Shown in pieces: positions 10,101 through 17,909 of a stretch of DNA of 64,000 bases. Position 1 is the first letter of the stretch; each line of letters begins with the position of its first letter. The stretch is from Phycisphaerae bacterium (GTDB taxonomy: Bacteria; Planctomycetota; Phycisphaerae; Phycisphaerales; SM1A02). Below the pieces are notes generated by a model. It was not told where the DNA came from, ran no database searches, and was given only the letters and a program-made list of their open reading frames with translations. Position numbers and translations under genes: made by a program. Location: positions 1 through 64,000 of the forward strand of contig JAEUIU010000041.1 of the NCBI GenBank assembly GCA_016795065.1, given 5' to 3'.

Positions 10101-10485
10101 GCCTCGTGTCCATGCCCAGCTTGATGACCTTGAGGGCGACCTCGCGGCGCACCGGCTCCTCTTGGATCGCGAGGTAGACCGTTCCCATGCCGCCTTCGCC
10201 AAGGACGTCGGTCACGCGATAGCGCCCGATGGTGGCACCGACGCCGGTCTTGAGAATCGCCGTATCGAGCGTCTCCGAGGGGCGGTCATGGAACGCCAGG
10301 AGCGAGCGGACCTCGACGAGCAGTTCGGCATCGGCGCCGCACTGGGTGAGCAAGGCCTGTTCACGCTCGGTCGCGGTCAGGGTCCGCACCGCCTCGAAGA
10401 CCGCTGCCGCGCGCTGAAACCTGTTCGATGCCGTCGCCGGGCCACCGACCTGCCCCGACACGTCGCTAGGGGGAAGTTCAGTCAC
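7108..10485 (-). CDS. Hanks-type Ser/Thr protein kinase with transmembrane helix and WD40-like repeats
   Basis: A 1,125-residue membrane kinase. The kinase domain spans about residues 88-370: GEGGMGTV nucleotide loop near 96-103, VALK lysine at 119, HRDLKPSN catalytic loop, VIDFGIAKA (DFG), GTPDYMSPEQA activation-loop end. One membrane helix follows near residues 425-450 (TLIASCLVVLAILTGLVLAL). The outer part from about 530 to the end is a run of WD40-like beta-propeller blades (for example SDGTITLW and DDGTVRIW). A GTG start at 10485 was chosen because it directly follows the sigma factor stop at 10493; the open frame extends 31 codons further into that gene. It is probably co-transcribed with the ECF sigma factor, a common planctomycete pairing in which the kinase is thought to control the sigma factor's output. 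Confidence 0.92.
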   Translation of the reverse strand: MTELPPSDVSGQVGGPATASNRFQRAAAVFEAVRTLTATEREQALLTQCGADAELLVEVRSLLAFHDRPSETLDTAILKTGVGATIGRYRVTDVLGEGGMGTVYLAIQEEPVRREVALKVIKLGMDTRQVVRRFEAERQAIAQMEHPNVARVLDAGSTSDGRPYFVMELVRGQPITHFCDGHHLPLRGRLRLFLDVCAAVQHAHQKGVIHRDLKPSNILVADVDGRPVAKVIDFGIAKALWRPATDRTFTTTVGDAVGTPDYMSPEQAGSGDVDVRSDVYALGVILYELLVGMTPLRVRLRLRGGSAPVPPLDELRKLVRDEDPVRPLHALTLVDTGAVARARDTDERSLHRGLRGDVEAISMKALALKPSRRYATVAAFSDDLDRHLRDEPVSARVPSAAYYLGKFARRHTVTLIASCLVVLAILTGLVLALVGFEQARRDRDLARSAQRREELLSDEVRDELFQRDIDRGRQRAAEGNLNEARDLLWTAISDRPQSLQARWALRELMWAHGPFVGFSFDEPIRSIAALDEELVAVAGFSIGPPVLLDGRTGESRTCEGPSIEALEIAASPDDTTFACGDSDGTITLWNRSTLRYERTVWVGPAGRTPLVYESPGVLIAAMPDGDVRRIRLDRDAPAEIIGSAGAAANRIARSPRGDIAVGCAGGVVLVLSDPDAAGIRTPRIMQPHQRGVIGVAFDHTGDRLASASTARDYRVFDADSLEDLFGGQVFPGTIQDLAFSGDDEDLIIPSWWDTLAVSMLTTEKRSLTPLLGSRMSVSPKGGTLAFCGVSRWTCAILSASREGLVSKVQPERGLVPVAFNLADGCALASGNDELCGVVMEGPERGTVRWSIPNTRSRHAAVSPAGDRVATLNADGTIRVLSVPDGTELASARNAILGEHGTIRFDRSGDRVAWVTRSSGVRITDLSLGTECIAVMPVGSEILGIDFDPAGDRLAVCERSGINRVFGLANDSVITYLQNRSSFVSTFLGDGRTMAMGTWSGDIVFWDPDSGEDRVARGHSAFPSRVAPHPTDPDLLLSCSDDGTVRIWHRELKQDLVALSPYGPRQPIRHVAWSRDGSAFHVVGPDRAVRTYSIPEADRLIDINAGAERHRLEHAARNIAPRLDWH

Positions 10486-10492
10486 AGGTCCA

Positions 10493-11083
10493 TCAGGAGG
10501 TCCCACCGTCCGTCGAGGCGGTCGACGTCGACGCCAGGCGTCGGGCGAGCCAGGCCCGGGCCATCGACCAATCGGCATCGGCGGTACTGCGGGCGATGTT
10601 GAGTGCCTTGGCCGTCTCGTCCAAGGTCAGGCCGCCGAAAAAGCGCAGTTCGACCACGCGGGCCTTTCGCTCGTCGAGGGCGGCGAGCTCGTCCAAGGCG
10701 TCGTTGAGGGCCAGCAACTCCAGGGCATCGGGAGCATCGACCGCCGTATCGACCATCTCGACACGGAGCCAACCGCGGCCGCGCTTTCCGGTCGAGTGCT
10801 TGCGGGCGTGGTCAATGAGAATTTGCCGCATGGCGTGTGCGGCGTAGACCCGGAAGGCCGCCTCACCCAGCGCTGCCCGCCAAGCGTTGCCCAGTCGGGC
10901 CCCCAATCTCAGATACGCCTCGTGGACCAACGCGGTGGGTTGCAGCGTGTGTCCCGGACGTTCCTTCCGAAGAAGAAAGCCCGCGACGCGGCGAAGCTCG
11001 TCGATCGCCTCCGGGGGGAGGGGGGGCTGGCCGGAGCCGCTTAGGGGGGATTGGTCGGTGCTGGGGATCACGGAGGACGACAT
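10493..11083 (-). CDS. ECF-family RNA polymerase sigma factor
   Basis: A 196-residue sigma-70 family protein of the extracytoplasmic-function type. Region 2 is seen in TALVHEAYLRL and AAHAMRQILIDHARKH followed by KRGRG. Region 4 is seen in LDELAALDERKARVVELRFFGG, then LTLDETAKALNIARSTADADWSMARAWL, with a helix-turn-helix. This is the acidobacterial/planctomycete ECF subgroup usually found next to Hanks-type kinases, as here, where the kinase gene starts within ten bases of the stop. No anti-sigma factor gene is nearby. Start is the ATG at 11083; no strong ribosome site is visible. Confidence 0.93.
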   Translation of the reverse strand: MSSSVIPSTDQSPLSGSGQPPLPPEAIDELRRVAGFLLRKERPGHTLQPTALVHEAYLRLGARLGNAWRAALGEAAFRVYAAHAMRQILIDHARKHSTGKRGRGWLRVEMVDTAVDAPDALELLALNDALDELAALDERKARVVELRFFGGLTLDETAKALNIARSTADADWSMARAWLARRLASTSTASTDGGTS

Positions 11084-11293
11084 GCGCTGCTATGCCGTGA
11101 AGCGCGGGCCGGGCGGGGGGCACCCGACGAAAGGTCGGTGGAAGATGCGGGGTCTGGGAAAGCAGGATCGAACGATCGCCTCCGACGTCAGCGACAGCCA
11201 TCGTATCAATGGAGCCAACTCGACCGTTCTGTCTTGGACGGGCGATTCCCTTGCTCTATCTTGGCAACGGACACACTGACAAGGAGACGATCG

Positions 11294-13276
11294 ATGGGAC
11301 GGAACCGCCCCGAGTTACGGCTCGGCATAGGTGTAGTTGCGTGCGCTCTGGCCGGCTTGGCCTCGTGCCCCGTGCGCGCCGTGGACGATTGCCCGCAGGG
11401 GAACTTCACCGTCCCCGCCCAACCCGACGAATGGGGAAGGACCGTGGCCATGGACGCCGCGGGGACCCATGCCCTCGTCGGAGGTCCGGGCGCAGCGGGG
11501 GGGAGCGGACGCGTTCGAACGTTCGCCAACATTGGCGGCATCTGGTCCGAGACCGCCATGCTCGGGCCCCAGCAGGGCTTGCAAGGCGGGGCGGAGTTCG
11601 GAAATTCGATCGCGATGTCGGCGGACGGCCTCACCGCCGTGATCGGCGCGCGTGGCGATCGACACGACGGGAAGGTCCCTTTCGGCGGCAGCGTCTACGT
11701 CTTCGTGCGAGAGGCTGGCTCGGATACGTGGACCCAACAGGCCCGGCTCATCCAGCCCTCTCCTGGAGTGCGGTTCCTCTTCGGCACCAGTGTGGCGATC
11801 GCTGACGACGGCAACACCATCGCGGTCGGCCAGGTAGGAGACACGTTCTTCGGCGTGGCCTCCGACAGCGCGTGGACGTTCACTCGCACCGGAACAACGT
11901 GGTCGGCGGCGAGTGAACTCGTACCGCCTGTCCGCAACGATGCCGCGGACTTCGGGCACGCGGTGGCGCTTGCAGGCGACGGCAGCCTGGCGGCAGTTGG
12001 GGCTCCAGGCCAGTTGATGGTCGGGCTTGGCGCGGCGATGGTCTTCCGCGCCTCGGGAGCGAACTGGATCCACGAAGCCACGCTCCAGGCGACCCCGACG
12101 GTCGCCGGCGCGGGATTCGGCCGCGCGATGGCTGCGACCGCGACGCAGGTCTTTGTCGGCGCACCGTTCCGGAACAGCGGCGAGGTCTCGGTGTTCACGA
12201 AGGGCCCTCGCGAGCAGGGGGGTGCGTGGCTCTCGTCCCAGACGCTTCGCCTGCCGACGAATCCTCCGTACGGTTCGTTCGGGACCTCGATCAGCGTGCG
12301 GGGCGAGCACGCGCTCGTCGGGGCGTCGAGCTACCAGTCCAACATGGGGTCGGCATTCCACCTTCACCTCGGAAACGGCGACTGGGGGTTTGAAGGTCAG
12401 TTCGCGCCGCCCTCGTCCGACGCACCGCCCGGCCACGCCGTCTTCTACGGGTCGTCGGTCGCGATATCCGGCGACGGCGCCGAGTTTGTCATCGGGGCGC
12501 CGCTTCTGGCCAACGGCGGAATTGCCAACGTTGGCAAGGCCTACTTTCCGGATCTCGTCGTGGAACCGATCGTCCTGGACCTGCAGAAGAACGCCTGCAC
12601 CATGGGAATCGGTTTCACCCTCCCGAACGGGAACTACATCTTCCTCACCTTCGATGTCATCGGGCACATCTGGGCGACACTCCGCAAGGGCTGCGAGGAG
12701 ACGGAAGACGTGAGTTCGTTGGAGCTCACCGCCTTGGACCTTTCGACGGTGCAAAACGAGGCGGTCATCGAGTGGGGACCGGGCGAGACGTTGGTCTTCA
12801 CCGACCTGCACGCCACCCTGGCGAGTATCGGAGACGCCGTCCTTCCCGACGCGGAGGGCGAGTGCAAGCTCAGCGACTACGGGGTGACCTTCTCGGCGAA
12901 CCTGCAGGTCGGCAAGGGCAAGACGATTCCGATGAGTTGGACCACCGACATTACCGTTCCCGTCGAGGTCGATTCGGTCAACGGCGCGGTGCGCATGAAG
13001 GTGCCGGCAGCGAGCGGCCAGGTGATCCTTGACCTTGGGCTTGGCAGAAACAACCCCGTGGCCAATTACTCTGCGGCGATGCTTGCGATGGAGGCATCAC
13101 CTCCGCCGTGTCCTGCGGACTTGGATGGGAACGGAAGCGTTGAGGCGCCGGACATCGCCATCCTGCTCGGCGAATGGGACGTCAAGGGCTCGGTCGCGGA
13201 CCTCAATGAGGACGGCATCGTCAGCGCCCCCGACCTGGCGATTCTGCTCGGCGCCTGGGGACCGTGTCCGATCTGA
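11294..13276 (+). CDS. Secreted FG-GAP-like repeat protein with C-terminal dockerin-like module
   Basis: A 660-residue exported protein. Signal peptide about residues 1-33. Residues 35-420 hold about seven integrin-like beta-propeller repeats of the form FGxSVAIxxDGxxxxIGA (for example FGNSIAMSADGLTAVIGA, FGTSVAIADDGNTIAVGQ and YGSSVAISGDGAEFVIGAP). A middle beta-rich domain of unknown type follows, and residues 606-660 are a dockerin-like double repeat ending ILLGAWGPCPI. AAGGAG at 11281-11286 sets the ATG at 11294, although the frame is open upstream. Probably an extracellular or surface protein; function unknown. Confidence 0.92.
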   Translation: MGRNRPELRLGIGVVACALAGLASCPVRAVDDCPQGNFTVPAQPDEWGRTVAMDAAGTHALVGGPGAAGGSGRVRTFANIGGIWSETAMLGPQQGLQGGAEFGNSIAMSADGLTAVIGARGDRHDGKVPFGGSVYVFVREAGSDTWTQQARLIQPSPGVRFLFGTSVAIADDGNTIAVGQVGDTFFGVASDSAWTFTRTGTTWSAASELVPPVRNDAADFGHAVALAGDGSLAAVGAPGQLMVGLGAAMVFRASGANWIHEATLQATPTVAGAGFGRAMAATATQVFVGAPFRNSGEVSVFTKGPREQGGAWLSSQTLRLPTNPPYGSFGTSISVRGEHALVGASSYQSNMGSAFHLHLGNGDWGFEGQFAPPSSDAPPGHAVFYGSSVAISGDGAEFVIGAPLLANGGIANVGKAYFPDLVVEPIVLDLQKNACTMGIGFTLPNGNYIFLTFDVIGHIWATLRKGCEETEDVSSLELTALDLSTVQNEAVIEWGPGETLVFTDLHATLASIGDAVLPDAEGECKLSDYGVTFSANLQVGKGKTIPMSWTTDITVPVEVDSVNGAVRMKVPAASGQVILDLGLGRNNPVANYSAAMLAMEASPPPCPADLDGNGSVEAPDIAILLGEWDVKGSVADLNEDGIVSAPDLAILLGAWGPCPI

Positions 13277-13305
13277 CCACGATGGTGCTGCCTCGCTGGC
13301 GAAGG

Positions 13306-14994
13306 TCAGCCCTTCGTCGCCCGCAGCGCCTCGGTGATCGTCGTGGTCCCGCTCAGGACCGACCGATACGCGGCGTCGCGCAGGAGGCAGAGGTCGCCAT
13401 CCTTCATGGCCGTCTCGGCGATGCGGCTGGCGTTGGCCCGCTGCATGATGAGTTCGCGGGTCCGCTCGGTGAGGGTGAGGAGTTCGTAGATGCCCACCCG
13501 GCCGCGGTAGCCGGTCTGGCGGCACTCGCGGCAGCCGACCGCCTCGTAGATCTCGAGGGCGTGGCCATTCGGCGGAAAGTCGGTCGGGAGGTCGGCAGCG
13601 CCCGGCGTGATCGGCTTGCGGCAATGCATGCAGAGCCGTCGCAACAACCGCTGGGCCATAATGCCTTCGACCGAACTGGCCACGAGGAAGGGCTCGACGC
13701 CCATGTCCAGAAGCCGCGTCGTCGCACCCGCCGAGTCGTTGGTGTGGAGCGTCGAGAAGACCAGGTGACCCGTGAGCGACGCCTGCACCGCGGCGCTGGC
13801 GGTCTCCTGGTCGCGGATCTCGCCGATCATGATGATGTCCGGGTCATGGCGGAGAATCGCCCGCAACCCCGCTGAGAACGTCAGGCCGACGCCGCTGTTC
13901 ACCTGGATCTGGTTGACGCCCGGCACGTGGTACTCGACCGGATCCTCGACCGTGATGGCCTTCACCTCGTCGTTCACGATGCGAGCGAGCGACCCGTAGA
14001 GCGTGGTGCTCTTGCCGCTGCCGGTCGGCCCGGTGACCAGAAGGATCCCGTGCGGTCGGGCAATGAGCGCGTCCCATCGGGCGAGGATGTCGCTCGGCAT
14101 GCCGAGTTCCTCCAGACCCATCAGCACCGCGCCCTTGTTCAGGACGCGGAGGACAACGCCTTCGCCATGCAACATGGGGATGATCGAGACGCGCAGATCA
14201 AACTCGACGCCTTTGTGTCGCAGACTGATGCGTCCGTCCTGCGGCCGCCGCTTCTCGGCGATGTTCAGGTTCGCCATGATTTTCAGGCGGCTGACGATCG
14301 CGTTGCGAAAGCGGCTGATGGTGGGGGGAACGCCGGCGCTGGAGAGGACGCCGTCAATCCGGTAGCGGATGATCAGTTCCTGCTCGTAGGGCTCGATGTG
14401 AACATCCGTCGCCCGTTCGCGGATCGCCTCGACCAAGAGGTCGTTGACGAGCTTGATGACGCTGGCCTCTTCGGCGTCGTCCTCGCTGCCGGCGTCGAAC
14501 CCCGCGCTGCCGTCCTCGGCGACCGATCCCCGTTCGTCGGCCGAGAGGGCGTCGAGCGTGTCGCCGGCGACGCCGTAATGGCGACGGATGAACTTGGCGA
14601 TGTCCGCGTCGTCGGCGAGGACGAGGTCGACCGACATCCCCGTCGCCAAGCGCAGCTCGTCGAGGGCGTGCAGATGGAAAGGGTCACTTGTGGCGACGCG
14701 CAACGTGCGGTGACCTGGCCCCAGCCGCTCGACCGGCACGCAGCGAAGCTTGAAGACGAGTTTCGCCGGGAGGCTGCGAAGGGTCTGCGGGTCGGGGTCC
14801 ACCGCGTCGAGGTCGATCACCGGCAGGTCGAACTGTTCGGCGACCGCGGTCAGGATCGATCGCGACTGGAGAAAGCCGAGCCGAACCGCGATCTGGTCGA
14901 CGCGTTCCCCGGTGCGGCGATGTTCGTCCATCGCCCGCTCGAGTTGGGCCGGCTCAAGGAGCCCACGTTCCCGGAGAATCGACTCGATACTCAT
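13306..14994 (-). CDS. GspE/PilB-family secretion or pilus assembly ATPase
   Basis: A 562-residue hexameric ATPase of the type II secretion/type IV pilus family, cytoplasmic side of the inner membrane. Seen: N-terminal MshEN/GspE-N-like domain (about 1-150), Walker A GPTGSGKSTT near residue 320, Asp box VEDPVEYHVPGVNQIQVN, Walker B DPDIIMIGEIRD, His box GHLVFSTLHTNDS, and the zinc tetracysteine site (CMHC near 453 and CREC near 488). All catalytic motifs are intact. Its ATG overlaps the stop of the FIST gene by four bases (ATGA), so the two are translationally coupled. No other pilus or secretion genes lie nearby, so which machine it drives cannot be told from the window. Confidence 0.93.
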   Translation of the reverse strand: MSIESILRERGLLEPAQLERAMDEHRRTGERVDQIAVRLGFLQSRSILTAVAEQFDLPVIDLDAVDPDPQTLRSLPAKLVFKLRCVPVERLGPGHRTLRVATSDPFHLHALDELRLATGMSVDLVLADDADIAKFIRRHYGVAGDTLDALSADERGSVAEDGSAGFDAGSEDDAEEASVIKLVNDLLVEAIRERATDVHIEPYEQELIIRYRIDGVLSSAGVPPTISRFRNAIVSRLKIMANLNIAEKRRPQDGRISLRHKGVEFDLRVSIIPMLHGEGVVLRVLNKGAVLMGLEELGMPSDILARWDALIARPHGILLVTGPTGSGKSTTLYGSLARIVNDEVKAITVEDPVEYHVPGVNQIQVNSGVGLTFSAGLRAILRHDPDIIMIGEIRDQETASAAVQASLTGHLVFSTLHTNDSAGATTRLLDMGVEPFLVASSVEGIMAQRLLRRLCMHCRKPITPGAADLPTDFPPNGHALEIYEAVGCRECRQTGYRGRVGIYELLTLTERTRELIMQRANASRIAETAMKDGDLCLLRDAAYRSVLSGTTTITEALRATKG

Positions 14995-16274
14995 GGGCCG
15001 TTCGTCGGCAAGTCATGACTGCCGGGCTCAGGCGTCGGCAGGGGACGGAAGAGCGCCGCGCTCACGGTGTGACCATGAAGCCACGATCGCATGTCAGATC
15101 GGCTGCCGGTCGGCCCGATCTCGCCGGCGGCGAAGAACCCGGCCAGCGGCGGATCGTCGAGGCGTCGGGCAAAGTGGCGTGCATCTTCGTGCGGGGCATG
15201 GAAGAGCTTGCGGCCGCGGCCCGCACAGGTCGCGAGGAAGACGGCGAAGGGCGGCTCGCGCATCTGCTCGCGATCGAGGAGGAGGTCGAGGTCCTCGATC
15301 GCGGCCATGCGATCCCGAAGGAAGAACTGCACGGTCCGCCCCACTTTCGCGGTGTCACCGACGATGAGGGTGTTCTTCTTCGTGTCTGCCCCGAGGACGC
15401 CTCGCAGCAGGAAGTCGCCGCGCCCGAAGCGGTCCTGGTACTCGTTGACCGCGAAGCCAAGCAGCAGGCCTTCGCGCACGGCCATGCGATCACGATCGGG
15501 CAGCTCTCCGATCGTCTCGCGGGCCACCTCAAGCGCGGGGCGACCGGACAACTGATCGATCACGTTGCCTTTCGCCTTGGTGATCAGGAACGTGCGGCCC
15601 ACGGGCCGACAGCCGGGGCTGACCACCGGGTCGACGACCAGCGGGCCCGAGAGCGTCACGCCGATCGCGCCGCTGGCGGCGAGCGAACGGTCGAGGACAA
15701 GGACATTCGCACCAGGCTGGCTGGAGCCGCTGGCCAATCCTCCAATGATTGGGAAGGGATGGGCGGAGGTCGCTTCGGCGATACGGCGGAGAAGAGTCGG
15801 GGCCTGCAGCGAGAAGGGATCGGCGAAGAGAAGCGTCGCCTTCGCATCGGGGCCGGCCCCGAGCCGTTCGCGAATGTGTTCGTCGGTCCAATGCTCGGTC
15901 GGCCCATCGAAGGGATCGAAGCGAACCGGATCAATCGCCACGCCCGGCAGGCGAAGGGCGAGGGCGCTCAGACCGGGGCCGCCCTCCACTTCATGGCGCG
16001 GGCCGACGACCCATTCCGCGGTCACACCCACGATCGATCGGGGCTCAACCAGCTTGTTGATGAGCCCCGTCGCCTCGCTGAACGCCGCGCGATGATGAAA
16101 CGACCCGAAGACAAACACCAGATCCGCTCCGCCGCCGTCCGGCAAGCCTGCGTTCAGTCGGGTGGCGACCTCAAGAGCCGCGGTTCGAGTATCGGCCTGG
16201 GTGGAGAGCGTGGCGCTCGCCGTCAGGCTGGGGGTCGAACTCGAGGGATGGAATGGGGACTTCGAGGAGGGCAT
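14991..16274 (-). CDS. FIST-domain putative sensor protein
   Basis: A 427-residue protein with FIST N (about 40-240) and FIST C (about 240-395) domains: DLVFVFGSF, SIVGVTAEWVVG, ATLLFADPF, FPIIGGLASG and GVLGADTKKNTLIVGD, then ATCAGRGRKLF and GFFAAGEIGP. FIST domains are proposed small-ligand (amino acid) sensing modules, usually in signalling proteins. This one stands alone with no signal peptide or kinase. It is the first gene of a two-gene operon with the GspE-like ATPase (4-base ATGA overlap). Start at 16274 is uncertain since no ribosome site is visible and the first residues look disordered. Confidence 0.87.
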   Translation of the reverse strand: MPSSKSPFHPSSSTPSLTASATLSTQADTRTAALEVATRLNAGLPDGGGADLVFVFGSFHHRAAFSEATGLINKLVEPRSIVGVTAEWVVGPRHEVEGGPGLSALALRLPGVAIDPVRFDPFDGPTEHWTDEHIRERLGAGPDAKATLLFADPFSLQAPTLLRRIAEATSAHPFPIIGGLASGSSQPGANVLVLDRSLAASGAIGVTLSGPLVVDPVVSPGCRPVGRTFLITKAKGNVIDQLSGRPALEVARETIGELPDRDRMAVREGLLLGFAVNEYQDRFGRGDFLLRGVLGADTKKNTLIVGDTAKVGRTVQFFLRDRMAAIEDLDLLLDREQMREPPFAVFLATCAGRGRKLFHAPHEDARHFARRLDDPPLAGFFAAGEIGPTGSRSDMRSWLHGHTVSAALFRPLPTPEPGSHDLPTNGP

Positions 16275-16575
16275 GGGTCGAACGTCGGTTCTCTAGAGGG
16301 TAACGGGACGGTTCGGCCGAGGGGACCGGAGACCCCTCAAACGGCCCGCAATTGGGCGCACTTGGTCGTGGAAGCCCAACTTCGGCGGCAGGGTCGGCAT
16401 CCCGACTCCTTTTGGCTGCCCGAGAACCAAGAGGAGGGAGACGGTTCAAGCCCTTGCAAGACCAGAGGTGTTCTGCCACACTCCCGCGTTTCTCCGGCGC
16501 GTTTCTCCGGCCAGCGGTCCCGACAGGATGGGGCCCCCGGTGTCGATGACCGGTCCCCACGCAGGAATTGTCCCA
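16275..16575. other. 301-base divergent spacer before rpsT
   Basis: No gene seen. It should hold the promoters for the leftward FIST operon and for rpsT. A 6-bp hairpin with arms GAGGGG and CCCCTC lies near 16319-16338. A GGTTCAAGCC string near 16443 is tRNA T-arm-like, but no cloverleaf forms around it. Confidence 0.4.
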
Positions 16576-16851
16576 GTGCCCAATACCGAATCTGCCAAGA
16601 AGCGGGTCCGCCAGACGAAGAAGCGCAACGCCCTCAACAACTGGCGCAAGCGCATGATCAAGGACCAGACCAAGTCCTTCCTCAAGTCCGTCACCGCTGG
16701 CGATGTCGCCGCTGCCGAGACCGAATTCCGCAAGGTCGCCGCGATCCTGGACAAGATCTCGGCCAAGAAGACCATTCACAAGAACACCGCGTCGCGACGC
16801 AAGAGCCGCTTGGCGAAGCGATTGAACGCGCTGAAGAAGACCAAGGCCTAA
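16576..16851 (+). CDS. rpsT: 30S ribosomal protein S20
   Basis: A 91-residue basic protein, the normal length for S20, which binds 16S rRNA early in small-subunit assembly. Family features: N-terminal TESAKKRVRQTKKRNALNNW, KSFLKSVTAGD, ILDKISAKKTIHKNTASRRKSRLAKRLNAL. The GTG at 16576 was chosen because AGGAA lies eight bases upstream and the resulting N-terminus (PNTESAKKR) matches the family; the frame is open another 36 codons upstream without similarity. Confidence 0.96.
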   Translation: MPNTESAKKRVRQTKKRNALNNWRKRMIKDQTKSFLKSVTAGDVAAAETEFRKVAAILDKISAKKTIHKNTASRRKSRLAKRLNALKKTKA

Positions 16852-16955
16852 AAGGTCGGGCTGCGTGCAAGCGCGTCGTGGCGCCCATGACTCTGGACGC
16901 ATGACACGACGCCCAATGTGTGGGCCGACGCTCCGGCAGGGGTGAGGCATTCCGC

Positions 16956-17765
16956 ATGGCCCGAGCCTCGGTGACCAAAGGGACATCCGCACGCGCAGCG
17001 AGCCAACGCGCTGCCGACGGGTATGCCCTGCGCAGCCAGCAGCCGCTTGAGATCCTCGTCTTCCTGCTACCCCTCATCGTGCTCTACGAGTTGGGCCTCG
17101 TTCTCGTCCTGCGTTCCGGCGGCACGGTCCTCGACAACAAGGCCCACGACGCGATTCGACGAATCTTCGATGCAGTGGGGGTTGACGCGGCCGCGATGAG
17201 TCTGCCCGTCCTTTCGCTGCCCGGCATTCTTCTGGCCGTCATCCTGATCCTCTGGCAGGTTCTCTCGCGGCGATCGTGGCAGGTGGATTTGCGCACCGTG
17301 GCCCTGATGGCCGTGGAAAGCGCCGCCCTGGCGATTCCGCTGGTGGTTCTCGCCCAACTCGTGATGCAGGCCTTTGCGACGCCGGTCCCGGCAGCGGCGC
17401 CAGCCGGCGATGCGATTCAACAGCTGCCGGTCCTTGGACGTCTGGCGGTCTCAATCGGCGCGGGGCTCTACGAGGAACTCATCTTCCGTATGGTCCTGAT
17501 CGCGGTTCTGCACACGCTGTTGGTCGACGTCGTCCGCTGGAAAGAAGGGCCGGCGATCGCCCTCTCGATCATCATTTCTGCCGTGGCCTTCGCCGCCTAT
17601 CACCCGCTTCAAGATGCGTCGGGGGCGATCGACTGGGCCCGGGCCTGCGCATACCTGGTCATTGGCGGCTACTTCGGTGCCGTCTTCGCGTTCCGCGGCT
17701 TCGGTGTGGTCGTCGGGGCGCACGCGAGCTACGACATCGCCGTGCTGCTCCTGCCGCGGGGCTGA
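16956..17765 (+). CDS. CPBP-family intramembrane metalloprotease
   Basis: A 269-residue protein with about six to eight membrane helices. It carries the CPBP (CAAX protease/bacteriocin-processing) motifs: EELIFR after GAGLY, His in FAAYHPL and His in GAHASYDI. The family cleaves within or near membranes, but the substrate here is unknown. GGGGTGAGG upstream supports the ATG at 16956; a start 12 codons earlier is possible. It follows rpsT by about 100 bases on the same strand. Confidence 0.9.
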   Translation: MARASVTKGTSARAASQRAADGYALRSQQPLEILVFLLPLIVLYELGLVLVLRSGGTVLDNKAHDAIRRIFDAVGVDAAAMSLPVLSLPGILLAVILILWQVLSRRSWQVDLRTVALMAVESAALAIPLVVLAQLVMQAFATPVPAAAPAGDAIQQLPVLGRLAVSIGAGLYEELIFRMVLIAVLHTLLVDVVRWKEGPAIALSIIISAVAFAAYHPLQDASGAIDWARACAYLVIGGYFGAVFAFRGFGVVVGAHASYDIAVLLLPRG

Positions 17766-17827
17766 GGCACGAAACTCGCCTTTGGGCTTTTGCTCGTGGG
17801 AGTGGGGTGTCGCACCAAAGTCTTTTT

Positions 17828-17841
17828 GTGAACATGCTCAC
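17828..17841. promoter_or_regulatory. Putative TetR operator, copy 1
   Basis: GTGAACATGCTCAC differs at one base from the perfect palindrome GTGAGCATGCTCAC. It lies just upstream of a TTGACG -35-like box. A second copy lies 52 bp downstream (centre to centre), that is five helical turns, on the same face of the DNA. Confidence 0.65.
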
Positions 17842-17848
17842 TTTCCTC

Positions 17849-17877
17849 TTGACGAGAGGGTGTTTGGCCGACATGCT
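17849..17877 (+). promoter_or_regulatory. Putative promoter of the tetR-abc1 operon
   Basis: A TTGACG hexamer at 17849-17854 is followed after 17 bases by CATGCT, a weak -10 match. The element sits exactly between the two GTGA-N6-TCA(C/T) palindromes, so a repressor bound at both would block it. Confidence 0.4.
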
Positions 17878-17879
17878 TT

Positions 17880-17893
17880 GTGAGCACGCTCAT
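17880..17893. promoter_or_regulatory. Putative TetR operator, copy 2
   Basis: GTGAGCACGCTCAT, two mismatches from the palindrome GTGAGCATGCTCAC. It lies just downstream of the putative -10 box and 16 bases upstream of the chosen tetR start codon, a typical autoregulation site. Confidence 0.65.
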
Positions 17894-17909
17894 AAAAGGG
17901 GTCGTTCAC

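Noticed and set aside
16440-16480. tRNA-like GGTTCAAGCC string
   Set aside because: No acceptor, D or anticodon arm pairs around it.
15015-16904. A 629-codon plus-strand frame spanning the FIST gene and rpsT
   Set aside because: Complement of the FIST gene joined to an out-of-frame reading of rpsT; both real genes are clear.
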